DNA of 64,000 nucleotides from Cereibacter_A sp052244495 (GTDB taxonomy: Bacteria > Pseudomonadota > Alphaproteobacteria > Rhodobacterales > Rhodobacteraceae). Position 1 is the stretch's first letter. Each line of letters begins with the position of its first letter. Positions 43,382 through 51,432 of this stretch are shown piece by piece. The notes under the pieces were generated by a model. That model worked only from the letters and a program-made list of their open reading frames with translations, made no database searches and was not told the origin of the DNA. The stretch lies in assembly GCA_052244495.1 (NCBI GenBank), contig JBQPXH010000004.1; one strand, 5' to 3'. The translations under genes were made by a program, and so were the position numbers.

Positions 43382-43394
43382 GATGGGCTCCGGT

Positions 43395-44762
43395 TCAATG
43401 AGACGAAGGCGGCGGGGGGGCATGGTCGAACTCCGGGGACGGACGGGCGGCGCCGAAGTCTTCCGGGCGCGGCCGGTGCGGATGCGAGAGCACGGCATTG
43501 GCGACCTCGTAGAGGAAGGCCCGCGTGCCGCGATAGCCGGTGCGGCAGGCGTCCTGCGGCCCGAGGCGGTCGAAGATCGGAAAGCCCACCCGGACATGCG
43601 GCAGGTGCAGCCGATCGGCCATCATCCGGCCGTGGGCATGGGTCAGGACGAGCCCCGCCCCCCGCGTCTCGGCCAGCCGTTCCAGATCGCCGAGATCGCC
43701 GATCACCACCTCGTCCACGCCCAGCCTCTCCATCGCGAGGCCGGCCGTCGTGGTGACGGCCATCACCTCCGCGCCCATCGCCAGCAGCGTCGAGCCGAGC
43801 GCGAAGCCGAGGTCGGGGTCGGCCCCCATGGCGACCTTGAGCCCTCCGATATGGAAATGCGCGTCCAGCATCGCATCCGACAGCCGCGCGCGGTCGCGCC
43901 GGACCAGGGCGGGCACATCGGCGCCCGACAGCTTCATCAGCGCCGCCACGAAGGCATCGACCGCCTTCAGCCCGGTGACCGAGGGCAGCACCAGCGCCGG
44001 CACCCCGAGGGCCGCGAGCTTGTCGGCCGCGGGGCGCATCGCCTCGCCGATGGCGAAGGTGGCGACCGAACCGCCCATCGAAGCGATATCGGCCAGCTTC
44101 GTGCCGCCCAGCGAATGGCCGCGCCAATCCTCGGCCAGATGACCGTCGAGCGACAGCGAGATATCGGGCAGAACTATGGGCGTAAGTCCGAAGGCACGGA
44201 CCAGCCCTGCGATCTCCTCGACATCGGCCGCGGTCATGTTGGCGCCGGGCAGCAGGTTCACCTGCCCCGGACGGCGCGCACAAGGAACGGCAAGCGCGTC
44301 GATGATCGCCTCGACCGCGCGGGCCCAGCCGTCTTCCAGCCCGCCCGTGAAATCCGGTGTCGCCGCGTAGACCACTGTGGTATCGGCGAAATCCGTCCGG
44401 CGGCGCAGCATTTCACGCAACTCGCCCGCCACGTCCTCGCCGCGGGTCTCGACCAGCGCGGTCGAGGCGATACCGATGAACTTCGGGCTGGCGCGCTTGC
44501 GGAGGTTCTCGATCGCCTCCTCGATCTGCTCGCCGCCGCCAAGGATCGCCGAAACCTCGTTCATCGCGGTGGTCTGAAGCGGGATCGCCTCCTTGAAGTG
44601 GCGGACCATGTGGACCATCGCGAAGGCGGTGCAGCCCTGCGCGCCGTGGAAGAGCGGGATCGCGCCCTCGATGCCCAGATAGGCCATCGCGGCACCCAGC
44701 GGGGCCGAGACCTTGAGCGGGTTGGTGGACAGCGCGCGGTCGGGGTGGGTCAGGCGGGCCAT
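43395..44762 (-). CDS. nifN: Nitrogenase cofactor scaffold subunit NifN
   Basis: 455 residues. NifK-related subunit of the NifEN scaffold where NifB-co matures into FeMo-co. LKVSAPLGAAMAYLGIEGAIPLFHGAQGCTAFAMVHMVRHFKEAIPLQTTAM is conserved, with the cluster Cys in GCTAF. A proline/acidic tail follows residue 430 (RPRPEDFGAARPSPEFDHAPPPP). ATG 44762 starts 1 base before the nifE stop region (TGACATG arrangement). Confidence 0.96.
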   Translation of the reverse strand: MARLTHPDRALSTNPLKVSAPLGAAMAYLGIEGAIPLFHGAQGCTAFAMVHMVRHFKEAIPLQTTAMNEVSAILGGGEQIEEAIENLRKRASPKFIGIASTALVETRGEDVAGELREMLRRRTDFADTTVVYAATPDFTGGLEDGWARAVEAIIDALAVPCARRPGQVNLLPGANMTAADVEEIAGLVRAFGLTPIVLPDISLSLDGHLAEDWRGHSLGGTKLADIASMGGSVATFAIGEAMRPAADKLAALGVPALVLPSVTGLKAVDAFVAALMKLSGADVPALVRRDRARLSDAMLDAHFHIGGLKVAMGADPDLGFALGSTLLAMGAEVMAVTTTAGLAMERLGVDEVVIGDLGDLERLAETRGAGLVLTHAHGRMMADRLHLPHVRVGFPIFDRLGPQDACRTGYRGTRAFLYEVANAVLSHPHRPRPEDFGAARPSPEFDHAPPPPSSH

Positions 44763-44763
44763 G

Positions 44764-46227
44764 TCAGCAATCCTCGAAATCGGCCTTCGAGCCGGGAACG
44801 GCCGCGAGGCTGAAGGGCGCCACGGCGGTCTCTTCGACCGGAACCTCCCAAGGCGCAGGCTCGCGCAGTTCCGCCCACATCGGGTTGTTCAGCGACCGGT
44901 CGATGGCGCGCACGAGATCGACCATGCCCATGTAACCCGCGTAGGGCTCGTGCTTTTCCTGGTTCACGTCGATCCACGGCACGCGCGCCTTCAGCGCCAC
45001 GAACTGCGACCTCCCGCCCGACATCAGCACGTCGGCCCGCGCGTCGCGGAGCATCCGGTACATCTCCTTCGGCGCCATGTTCTCGTACATGTGGCTGTCA
45101 GTGCCCATGATCTCGGTAACGCGCTCGCGGTCGCCGGTCGTGGCCTTGCGCATCGAGGTGCCGACCACCTCCATCCCCAGTTCCTGCAGCGCCGAAACGA
45201 CCGACCAGGTCTTGTGCCCGCCGGTGTAGAGCAGCACGCGCCGGCCGGCGACGGCAGGGCGGAGTGGCTCCAGCGCGGCCCAGGTGCGGGCCTCTTCCTC
45301 GGCGATCAGCGCCTCGCATCGGTCCATGAGATCCGCGGCTGCGCCGCGCTCCACCAGCATCCGGCACATGGTCCGCAGCGCGTCCGAGGTGTCGGAAATG
45401 CCGTAGAAGCTGCCCTCGAACCACGGGATGCCGTAGCGGTCCTCGAGCTTGCGGGCGATGCCCATGAAGGCGTGCGAGCAGACGAGCATCGTCACCCGCG
45501 CCCGGTGCATCATGGCGACCTGCGCATAACGCGCGTCCCCCGAGACGCTGCCCAGGATGCGGATGCCCAGCCGGTCCAAGAGCGGCTTCACCTGCCAGAT
45601 CTCGCCCGACAGGTTGAAGTCGCCGATGATGTTGATGTCGCAATCGGTGGTCGTCTCGGGCTCCATCGTCCCCACGACATGTTCGACCAGCGCATCCACC
45701 CCCAGCTTGTTGCCGAGGTTCTTCGAGCCGACATAGCCCGGCACGTTGATCGGGATCACCGGGCGGCCGAAGCGGTCGGAGGCCGCCTTGCAGACCGCGC
45801 CGATGTCGTCGCCGATCAGCGCCGTGACGCAGGTGGCATAGACGAAGACCGCGGCCGGGTCCTCCTGCGCGATCACCTCGCGGATCGAACGGAACAGCTT
45901 CTTCTCGCCATTGCCCATGACGATATCGAGTTCGGAGAGGTCGGTGGTGAAGCCGCGGCGATAGAGCTCGGAACCCGACGAGGCCGAGCCTCGGTTGTCC
46001 CAGCCGTTGCCCCAGCAGGCGAGCGGGGCGTGCACCAGATGCGCCACGTCGGTGATCGGCTGCAGCGCGATCATCGCCCCGTCGAAGGCGCAGCCGCCCG
46101 CCGCCGCGCCAGGAGTGAGCTGCTTCGCGCAGCCCTTCTTGCGCTCGCCCTCGGATTTGGCGGCGTTGGTCGCGCAGCCGGGCTCCTGAAAGGCATCCTG
46201 GATCTTCTGCTTCAAGGCGTCCGACAT
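44764..46227 (-). CDS. nifE: Nitrogenase cofactor scaffold subunit NifE
   Basis: 487 residues, NifD-related half of the NifEN scaffold. Motifs: GGCAFDGAMIALQPITDVAHLVHAPLACWGNGWDNR, YATCVTALIGDD and SGGRSQFVALKARVPWIDVNQEKHEPYAGY. The start is ATG 46227 (MSDALKQKIQDAF) with GGAAGGAGCGGC upstream; the frame open to 46476 runs through its promoter. It is the first gene of nifENX-DUF269-fdxB-nifQ, driven by the sigma-54 promoter at 46258. Confidence 0.97.
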   Translation of the reverse strand: MSDALKQKIQDAFQEPGCATNAAKSEGERKKGCAKQLTPGAAAGGCAFDGAMIALQPITDVAHLVHAPLACWGNGWDNRGSASSGSELYRRGFTTDLSELDIVMGNGEKKLFRSIREVIAQEDPAAVFVYATCVTALIGDDIGAVCKAASDRFGRPVIPINVPGYVGSKNLGNKLGVDALVEHVVGTMEPETTTDCDINIIGDFNLSGEIWQVKPLLDRLGIRILGSVSGDARYAQVAMMHRARVTMLVCSHAFMGIARKLEDRYGIPWFEGSFYGISDTSDALRTMCRMLVERGAAADLMDRCEALIAEEEARTWAALEPLRPAVAGRRVLLYTGGHKTWSVVSALQELGMEVVGTSMRKATTGDRERVTEIMGTDSHMYENMAPKEMYRMLRDARADVLMSGGRSQFVALKARVPWIDVNQEKHEPYAGYMGMVDLVRAIDRSLNNPMWAELREPAPWEVPVEETAVAPFSLAAVPGSKADFEDC

Positions 46228-46257
46228 GTGCCGCTCCTTCCGGGTTGATGAGAGGGA

Positions 46258-46274
46258 AGCAGCCAGCGTGCCAA
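46258..46274 (-). promoter_or_regulatory. Sigma-54 -24/-12 promoter for nifE
   Basis: Minus-strand TTGGCAC-GCTGG-CTGCT, with correct GG-N10-GC spacing. It lies 31 bases upstream of the nifE ATG, so the leader is very short. Confidence 0.9.
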
Positions 46275-46401
46275 GCCCGTGGCCACACGACTGCGCATGG
46301 TCCTTGCCATTGAACGGGAAGGGAAACCGGCCGGCTGCCCGTGACAACGGGCGCAACCGGCGGCGCGTGCGACGCGCCGCGAGGAAAGGCGCTGCGGGCT
46401 T

Positions 46402-46417
46402 TGTCGCATCTGCGACA
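46402..46417. promoter_or_regulatory. NifA upstream activator site for nifE
   Basis: TGTCGCATCTGCGACA is an exact TGT-N10-ACA and an almost perfect dyad (TGTCGCA-TC-TGCGACA). It is 128 bases upstream of the nifE -24 element and just downstream of the nifHDK terminator. Confidence 0.85.
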
Positions 46418-46433
46418 CCCGGCCTGAACGAAA

Positions 46434-46458
46434 ACGGCCGGTGCGGAGCACCGGCCGT
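46434..46458 (-). terminator. Rho-independent terminator of nifHDK
   Basis: On the minus strand ACGGCCGGTGC-TCC-GCACCGGCCGT, an 11-bp stem, is followed by TTTTCGTT. It lies 45 bases after the nifK stop; a smaller GCGCCC-TT-GGGCGC hairpin precedes it. Confidence 0.88.
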
Positions 46459-46503
46459 CCTGCGCCTGGCTGGCACGGGCGCCCAAGGGCGCGCCGCACG
46501 GGC

Positions 46504-48024
46504 TCAGCGGGTCAGGTCGAACGAGATGTCGGACTCGTCGTCGAGCTTGTCGAAGATCTTGTCGAGGATCTTCACCAGCACCTGGATCGCCCCCTGGTAG
46601 CCGAAGGTCGGGAAGCGGTGATGGTGGTGACGGTCGAAGATCGGGAAGGTCAGGCGGATCAGCGGCACGTTGCAGTCACGCTCGAGATACTTGCCGTAGC
46701 TGCTACCGATCAGCAGGTCCGCCGGTTCCGTGGCCAGGATCGAGCGCAGGTGCCAGAGGTCCTTGCCCGCCCAGACCTGGCAGCCTTCGCCGAAGGGCGA
46801 GGAGGCCAGCAGTTCGTTCATCTGCGCTTCCCAGTCCTTGCCGCCGTTGGTGGCGAGGCAGTGCTTCGGCTCGCCGCCCATCTCCATGACGAAGCGGGCC
46901 ATCGCATAGACGAAGTCCGGGTCGCCGAAGATGGCGTAGGTCTTGCCGTGCAGGTAGGCTTGGCTGTCGGCCATGGCGTCGATCAGGCGGCCGCGCTCGA
47001 GACGGAGCTGCTCGGGGATTTCCTTGCCGGTCAGTTCCGAGACCTTCATCAGGAACTCGTCCGTGGCCTTGACGCCCATCGGATAGTGGAACGACGAGGT
47101 CTCCTGGCCCACTTCCTCGCAGAAGGCGAGCGTCTTGCGGGTGCAGTATTCCTGCAGCGAGATGGTGGCCTTGGCGTTCAGGGCCTCCTTGATCTCCTCC
47201 TGCGTGGTGCCGCCCGCATACATGCGGTATTCGCCGTCCGAGGGGGTGTCATAGACGTCCGAGGCATCGCCCAGAACGGTCGCCTCGACGCCCATCAGGC
47301 CGAGCATCCGGTTCATCTCGCGGATGTTGCCGACGCAGTAGCCATCAAAGCCCGGAATGATGTTCAGGCCCTCGCCGGCGGTGCGCGGCGCGTCCTTCCA
47401 GAAGTTGGACAGGATGCCCTTCTGCATGTTGTCGTAGCCGTCGACGTGGCTGCCCACGAAGGCCGGCGTATGGGCGAAGGGCACCGGGAAGTCGGCCGGG
47501 ACGCTTTCCTTTTCCTTCGACTTGATGATGAAGGAGTTGAGGTCGTCGCCGATGACTTCCGCCATGCAGGTGGTGGATACGGCGATCATCTTCGGCGAGT
47601 AGAGCGCGTAGGTGTTGGCGAGGCCTTCCACCATGTTGTTCAGGCCGCCGAACACCGCCGCGTCCTCGGTCATCGACGACGACACGGCCGACGAGGGTTC
47701 CTTGAAGTGGCGGGCAAGGTGCGAGCGGTAGTAGGCCACGCAGCCCTGCGAGCCGTGCACGAAGCTCATGGTGCTGTCATAGCCGGCGGCCGCGAAGACG
47801 GCGCCGAGCGGCTGGCAGGCCTTGGCCGGGTTGATGGTCACGCAGCTGCGGGCGAGGTTCTTCTCGCGATAGTCCCAGGACTTCGTCCAGTCCGCGGTTT
47901 CGGCCACCGTCTCGGCGGGGGTCGCGTTCTCGAAGGTGGCGCGCTTCTTCTCGAGCATCGCCTGATATTCGGGTTCCTTGAACAGATCCTTGTGATCCAG
48001 AACCTTGTCGGCCGACTGCGGCAT
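46504..48024 (-). CDS. nifK: Nitrogenase MoFe protein beta subunit NifK
   Basis: 506 residues. P-cluster cysteines Cys70 (NPAKACQPLGA), Cys95 (GSQGCVAYY) and Cys153 (STTCMAEVIGDD) are present, with the Ser-rich SSSMTEDAAVFGG region. The start is taken as ATG 48024 (MPQSADKVLDHKDLFKEPEYQ); ATG 48030, two codons earlier, has AAGGA closer and cannot be excluded. It is separated from nifD by 95 bases without an obvious promoter, and is the last gene of nifHDK. Confidence 0.98.
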   Translation of the reverse strand: MPQSADKVLDHKDLFKEPEYQAMLEKKRATFENATPAETVAETADWTKSWDYREKNLARSCVTINPAKACQPLGAVFAAAGYDSTMSFVHGSQGCVAYYRSHLARHFKEPSSAVSSSMTEDAAVFGGLNNMVEGLANTYALYSPKMIAVSTTCMAEVIGDDLNSFIIKSKEKESVPADFPVPFAHTPAFVGSHVDGYDNMQKGILSNFWKDAPRTAGEGLNIIPGFDGYCVGNIREMNRMLGLMGVEATVLGDASDVYDTPSDGEYRMYAGGTTQEEIKEALNAKATISLQEYCTRKTLAFCEEVGQETSSFHYPMGVKATDEFLMKVSELTGKEIPEQLRLERGRLIDAMADSQAYLHGKTYAIFGDPDFVYAMARFVMEMGGEPKHCLATNGGKDWEAQMNELLASSPFGEGCQVWAGKDLWHLRSILATEPADLLIGSSYGKYLERDCNVPLIRLTFPIFDRHHHHRFPTFGYQGAIQVLVKILDKIFDKLDDESDISFDLTR

Positions 48025-48119
48025 AAGCATGATCCTTCTGCTGGCCGTCCTCATTCCGGGACGCACCTTGCATGGGTGGAGGGGAGGTGGGGGGCGGGAG
48101 CGAGCCCCCCGGTGTCGGC

Positions 48120-49601
48120 TCAGGCCGTCTTCTTCCAGGGCGCGTCGAACATGCCCCAGACGGGGTTGTTGATCGCGAGGTCCATGTCACGCGCGAAGAT
48201 CGCGTAGCCGTCGTAGCCGTGATACGGGCCGGAGTAGTCCCACGAGTGCATCTGACGGAACGGGATGCCCATCTTCTGCGTGTTGTACTTCTCCTTGATG
48301 CCCGAGCCCACGAGGTCCGGACGGATCGCCTCGACGAACTTCTCAAGCTCGTAGCCCGAGACGTCGTCGTAGATCAGCGTGCCTTCCTTGATGTAGTGGC
48401 CGGTGCGCTTGTAGTCGTCGTTGTGGGCGAATTCGTAGCCCGTGCCGACGATCTCCATGCCGAGGTCGTGGTAGGCATCGACCACGTGGCGCGGACGCAG
48501 GCCGCCCACGTACAGCATCACCTTCTTGCCTTCGAGGCGCGGCTTGTATTTCGCGTTCACCGCATCGACGAGCGGCTGGTACTTGGCGATGACCGCTTCG
48601 GCATTGGCCTGGATCTTGGCATCGAACTTCGCGGCGATGGCGCGCAGCGAGGCCGCGATCTGGCTCGGCCCGAAGAAGTTGTATTCCATCCACGGAACGC
48701 CGTGCTTCTCTTCCATGTGCCGGCAGATGTAGCTCATCGAACGGTAGCAGTGGATGAGGTTCAGCTTGGCCGCCGGAGCGCGCTCGATCTCGGCAATCGT
48801 GGCGTCGCCCGACCACTGGGCGATCACGTTCAGGCCGATCTCTTCCAGCAGGATGCGCGAGGACCAGGCGTCGCCGCCGATGTTGTAGTCGCCGATGATG
48901 TTGACGTCATACTCGCCGGCCACGTAGCCCGCACGAGCGCCCTCGCCCGCTTCCAGCACCCAGTCGCGGATCATGTCGTTCGCGATGTGGTGGCCGAGCG
49001 ACTGGGAAACGCCGCGGAAGCCCTCGCAGCGCACGGGAACGATGCGCTTGTCGATGTCCTTCATCTTCTTCTTCGACACCGCCTCGATGTCGTCGCCGAT
49101 CAGGCCGATCGGGCATTCGGACTGGATCGAGATGCCCTTGTTCAGCGGGAAGAGCGTGTTCAGTTCGTCGATCGACTTTTCCAGCTTCTTGTCACCGCCG
49201 AAGACGATGTCGTTTTCCTGGAAGTCCGTGGTGACCTGCATGGTCACGAACGAATCCACGCCGGTGGTGCCGGTGTAGTAGTTGCGGCGCTGCGACCAGC
49301 TGTAGTGGCCGCAGCCGACGGGGCCGTGGCTGATGTGCAGCATGTCCTTGACCGGGCCCCAGACCACGCCCTTCGAACCGGCGTAGGCGCAACCGCGGAT
49401 GGTCATCACGCCGGGGACCGACTTGATGTTCGACTTCACGCTGTCGCATTTCGACTGGATGCCGGGCTCGGGCTCGGCGACGGGCTGCGCGACGGCGAGG
49501 TGCTTGGCGCGTTTCTTCTTGGCCTTGTCGGGGTAGGCGGCGAGCACCTCCTCGATCAGCTTCATGTTCTGCTCTGCAGAATCAGCGATGTCTTTCGCCA
49601 T
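48120..49601 (-). CDS. nifD: Nitrogenase MoFe protein alpha subunit NifD
   Basis: 493 residues. FeMo-co ligands Cys285 (LIHCYRSMSY) and His452 (RQMHSWDYSGPYHGYDG) and P-cluster cysteines Cys71 (IRGCAYAGSKG), Cys97 (GPVGCGHYSW) and Cys163 (SECPIGLIGDD) are all present. This is a molybdenum-type NifD with no marks of Anf or Vnf. ATG 49601, 67 bases after nifH. Confidence 0.99.
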   Translation of the reverse strand: MAKDIADSAEQNMKLIEEVLAAYPDKAKKKRAKHLAVAQPVAEPEPGIQSKCDSVKSNIKSVPGVMTIRGCAYAGSKGVVWGPVKDMLHISHGPVGCGHYSWSQRRNYYTGTTGVDSFVTMQVTTDFQENDIVFGGDKKLEKSIDELNTLFPLNKGISIQSECPIGLIGDDIEAVSKKKMKDIDKRIVPVRCEGFRGVSQSLGHHIANDMIRDWVLEAGEGARAGYVAGEYDVNIIGDYNIGGDAWSSRILLEEIGLNVIAQWSGDATIAEIERAPAAKLNLIHCYRSMSYICRHMEEKHGVPWMEYNFFGPSQIAASLRAIAAKFDAKIQANAEAVIAKYQPLVDAVNAKYKPRLEGKKVMLYVGGLRPRHVVDAYHDLGMEIVGTGYEFAHNDDYKRTGHYIKEGTLIYDDVSGYELEKFVEAIRPDLVGSGIKEKYNTQKMGIPFRQMHSWDYSGPYHGYDGYAIFARDMDLAINNPVWGMFDAPWKKTA

Positions 49602-49668
49602 GGGGCGGGCTCCATACGGCAGGGAGGGGGAAGGGACCGGGCTGCGCCCGGCCCCCGCGATCGGATGA

Positions 49669-50544
49669 TCAGGCCTCGGCGGCGGCGATGGCGGCCAGCC
49701 GGTCTTCCTCGGACTGCATGATGCCGAAGTCCATCAGCATCTCTTCCAGCTCTTCCATCGTGATCGGGGTCGGGATCACGCCCTTGCCCGAGTTCTCGTG
49801 GATCTTGCGGGCCAGTTCGCGGTATTCCTGCGCCTGCTTGCATTCGGGCGAGTACTGGATCACGGTCTCGCGGCGAAGTTCGGCGTGCTGCACCACGTTG
49901 TCGCGCGGGACGAAGTGGATCATCTTGCAGCCGAGACGGGCAGCCAGGGCTTCGGCCAGTTCGAGCTCGCGGTCGGTCTTGCGCTCGTTGCAGATCAGGC
50001 CGCCGAGACGGACGCCGCCCGAGTTCGCGTATTTCAGGATGCCCTTGGCGATGTTGTTGGCAGCGTAGAGCGCCATCATCTCGCCCGACATGACGATGTA
50101 GATTTCCTGAGCCTTGTTCTCGCGGATCGGCATGGCGAAGCCGCCGCAGACCACGTCGCCCAGAACGTCGTAGGACACGTAGTCCACATCGTCATAGGCG
50201 CCGTTTTCTTCCAGGAAGTTGATCGCGGTGATCACGCCGCGGCCGGCGCAGCCCACGCCCGGCTCCGGGCCGCCGGCTTCGGTGCACTTGATGCCCTTGT
50301 AGCCGATCTTCACCACGTCCTCGAGTTCGAGGTCTTCGACCGAGCCCGCTTCGGCGGCGAGGTGGAGCACGGTGTCCTGAAGCTTGGTGTTCAGGATCAG
50401 GCGGGTCGAGTCAGCCTTGGGGTCGCAGCCGACGATGAGGATCTTCTGACCCATCTCGACCAGCGCCGCGAGGGTGTTCTGCGAGGTCGTCGACTTGCCG
50501 ATCCCGCCCTTGCCGTAGAAAGCGATCTGCCGGAGTTTTCCCAT
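49669..50544 (-). CDS. nifH: Nitrogenase iron protein NifH
   Basis: 291 residues. P-loop GKGGIGKST (11-19), switch region DPKADSTR, [4Fe-4S] ligands Cys99 and Cys133 (DVVCGGFAMP). Arg102 in GCAGRGVI is the residue ADP-ribosylated by DraT in photosynthetic diazotrophs; draTG are not in the window. The start is ATG 50544 (MGKLRQIAFYGKGG); ATG 50550 would add two residues. The sequence looks like C. sphaeroides NifH. First gene of nifHDK, with promoter at 50614 and activator site at 50727. Confidence 0.99.
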   Translation of the reverse strand: MGKLRQIAFYGKGGIGKSTTSQNTLAALVEMGQKILIVGCDPKADSTRLILNTKLQDTVLHLAAEAGSVEDLELEDVVKIGYKGIKCTEAGGPEPGVGCAGRGVITAINFLEENGAYDDVDYVSYDVLGDVVCGGFAMPIRENKAQEIYIVMSGEMMALYAANNIAKGILKYANSGGVRLGGLICNERKTDRELELAEALAARLGCKMIHFVPRDNVVQHAELRRETVIQYSPECKQAQEYRELARKIHENSGKGVIPTPITMEELEEMLMDFGIMQSEEDRLAAIAAAEA

Positions 50545-50613
50545 GTTCATGTCCTTTTGCGAAAGGGTGTTTCTGGTGAAGGCGGCGATGGTCGCCGGTC
50601 TCGTCAGCAGAAA

Positions 50614-50630
50614 AGCAGCCACTGTGCCAA
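50614..50630 (-). promoter_or_regulatory. Sigma-54 -24/-12 promoter for nifH
   Basis: Minus-strand TTGGCAC-AGTGG-CTGCT followed by TTT, near-identical to the nifE promoter. The leader before nifH is about 55-60 bases. A weak IHF-like match (GATGAACCACTTG, 50657-50669) lies between promoter and activator site. Confidence 0.92.
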
Positions 50631-50726
50631 GTCGCGCCACGCCCTTTTTCCTGAGGGATGAACCACTTGCGGCGCCGGACCGGGATTGTCGCATGTCGGT
50701 CGAAGCGGTCCGACCGCGGCCTGTCA

Positions 50727-50742
50727 TGTGCGAAAGCCGACA
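50727..50742. promoter_or_regulatory. NifA upstream activator site for nifH
   Basis: TGTGCGAAAGCCGACA is an exact TGT-N10-ACA, 97 bases upstream of the nifH -24 element. The 492-base gap between nifH and the small gene (50545-51036) otherwise holds the promoter, a CGGTCG-N8-CGACCG dyad (50697-50716) and the terminator at 50969. Confidence 0.85.
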
Positions 50743-50968
50743 AAAGGGGCGACACTGTCATGCCGGCCGCGGCTTCCCGCAGCGCGTCCCTCCCGCGCAA
50801 CGGCCGGCGGACACGCTCCCGCGGGACCTGGAAACGTGCCGACGGACGGCAGGGGCAGACTGTGTCGGAGGTTCGGATCGAATGCCGGCGGCGCCGGATC
50901 GAGCGCGCTCATGCAAAGCGATGCCCGCTACCGGACGGCTCGACCGGCCGCGTCCGGGGACAATGCAC

Positions 50969-51003
50969 GACAAGGGGCCGAAGCAATGCTTCGGCCCCTT
51001 GTC
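50969..51003 (-). terminator. Terminator after the small gene upstream of nifH
   Basis: Perfect 16-bp stem GACAAGGGGCCGAAGC / GCTTCGGCCCCTTGTC with a 3-base loop, 33 bases after the stop of the small minus-strand gene. No T-run follows, but the stem is very strong. It insulates nifHDK from transcripts coming from the nifB side. Confidence 0.75.
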
Positions 51004-51036
51004 CTTCCAGCAGGTGGCGCGTCGGATGGCCGCCGA

Positions 51037-51306
51037 TCAGGTCTTCGGCTTGGACCCGGCGTCGCTGGTGGCGGTGTCGCCCGCGCCGCGGGTGCCGAGA
51101 TCGTTCAAGCCGGTCGACGGCTTCCACGGCTCCATCGCCCGCTCGGCGCCCTTGAGGTCCACGTCGGCCCAGGAGCCGAGAACCGCTTCCCAAGTGGTCG
51201 TGGCCGGAAGGCCGAGACCGGCGCCGAAAACGTCTTCGTAGGTCATCAGCCTTGCCGGCCGCAGGCTTTCGTAGAACGAGACGAGGGACGAGTCGAATGC
51301 ATTCAT
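51037..51306 (-). CDS. Small protein of unknown function between nifT/SIR2 genes and nifH
   Basis: 89 residues, not recognised as any named family. ATG 51306 has AGGAG 7 bases upstream. The N-terminal two thirds (SSLVSFYESLRPARLMTYEDVFG... TTTWEAVLGSWADVD) could fold into helices with three tryptophans; the last 20 residues are low-complexity and polar. There are no cysteines, so it is not an FeS protein. It is flanked by nif genes on the same strand, has a strong terminator of its own, and its ribosome site can be hidden by a 15-bp leader stem (51307-51396). A nif-linked role is inferred from position only. Confidence 0.72.
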   Translation of the reverse strand: MNAFDSSLVSFYESLRPARLMTYEDVFGAGLGLPATTTWEAVLGSWADVDLKGAERAMEPWKPSTGLNDLGTRGAGDTATSDAGSKPKT

Positions 51307-51396
51307 GGCTCTGCTCCTGTACGGGTACTCATCAAGCAAGCAGCGTCCGAAGTCCGGACGATGCTCCGAGACGACAACAACACAGGAGCAAAGCCA
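51307..51396 (-). promoter_or_regulatory. Putative RNA switch: leader stem hides the small gene's ribosome site
   Basis: In the minus-strand RNA, UGGCUUUGCUCCUGU (51396 to 51382) pairs with ACAGGAGCAGAGCCA (51320 to 51306), 15 bp with one G-U. The second arm contains the AGGAG ribosome-binding site and the A of the AUG. A second hairpin CGTCCG-N5-CGGACG (51344-51360) lies in the enclosed 61 bases. The fold would block translation unless opened. Function is inference. Confidence 0.6.
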
Positions 51397-51432
51397 CCGG
51401 TTCCGCCCTGGCGAGGCAAGGCTGCGATGCGG

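Noticed and set aside
46441..48207. 588-codon plus-strand frame over nifK
   Set aside because: Antisense of nifK; repeated Val/His/Asp/Arg patterns are mirror images of nifK codons.
51330..51350. Sigma-54 promoter for the small gene (TCGGAC-N5-TTGC on the minus strand)
   Set aside because: The essential GG of the -24 element is missing and no NifA site is nearby.
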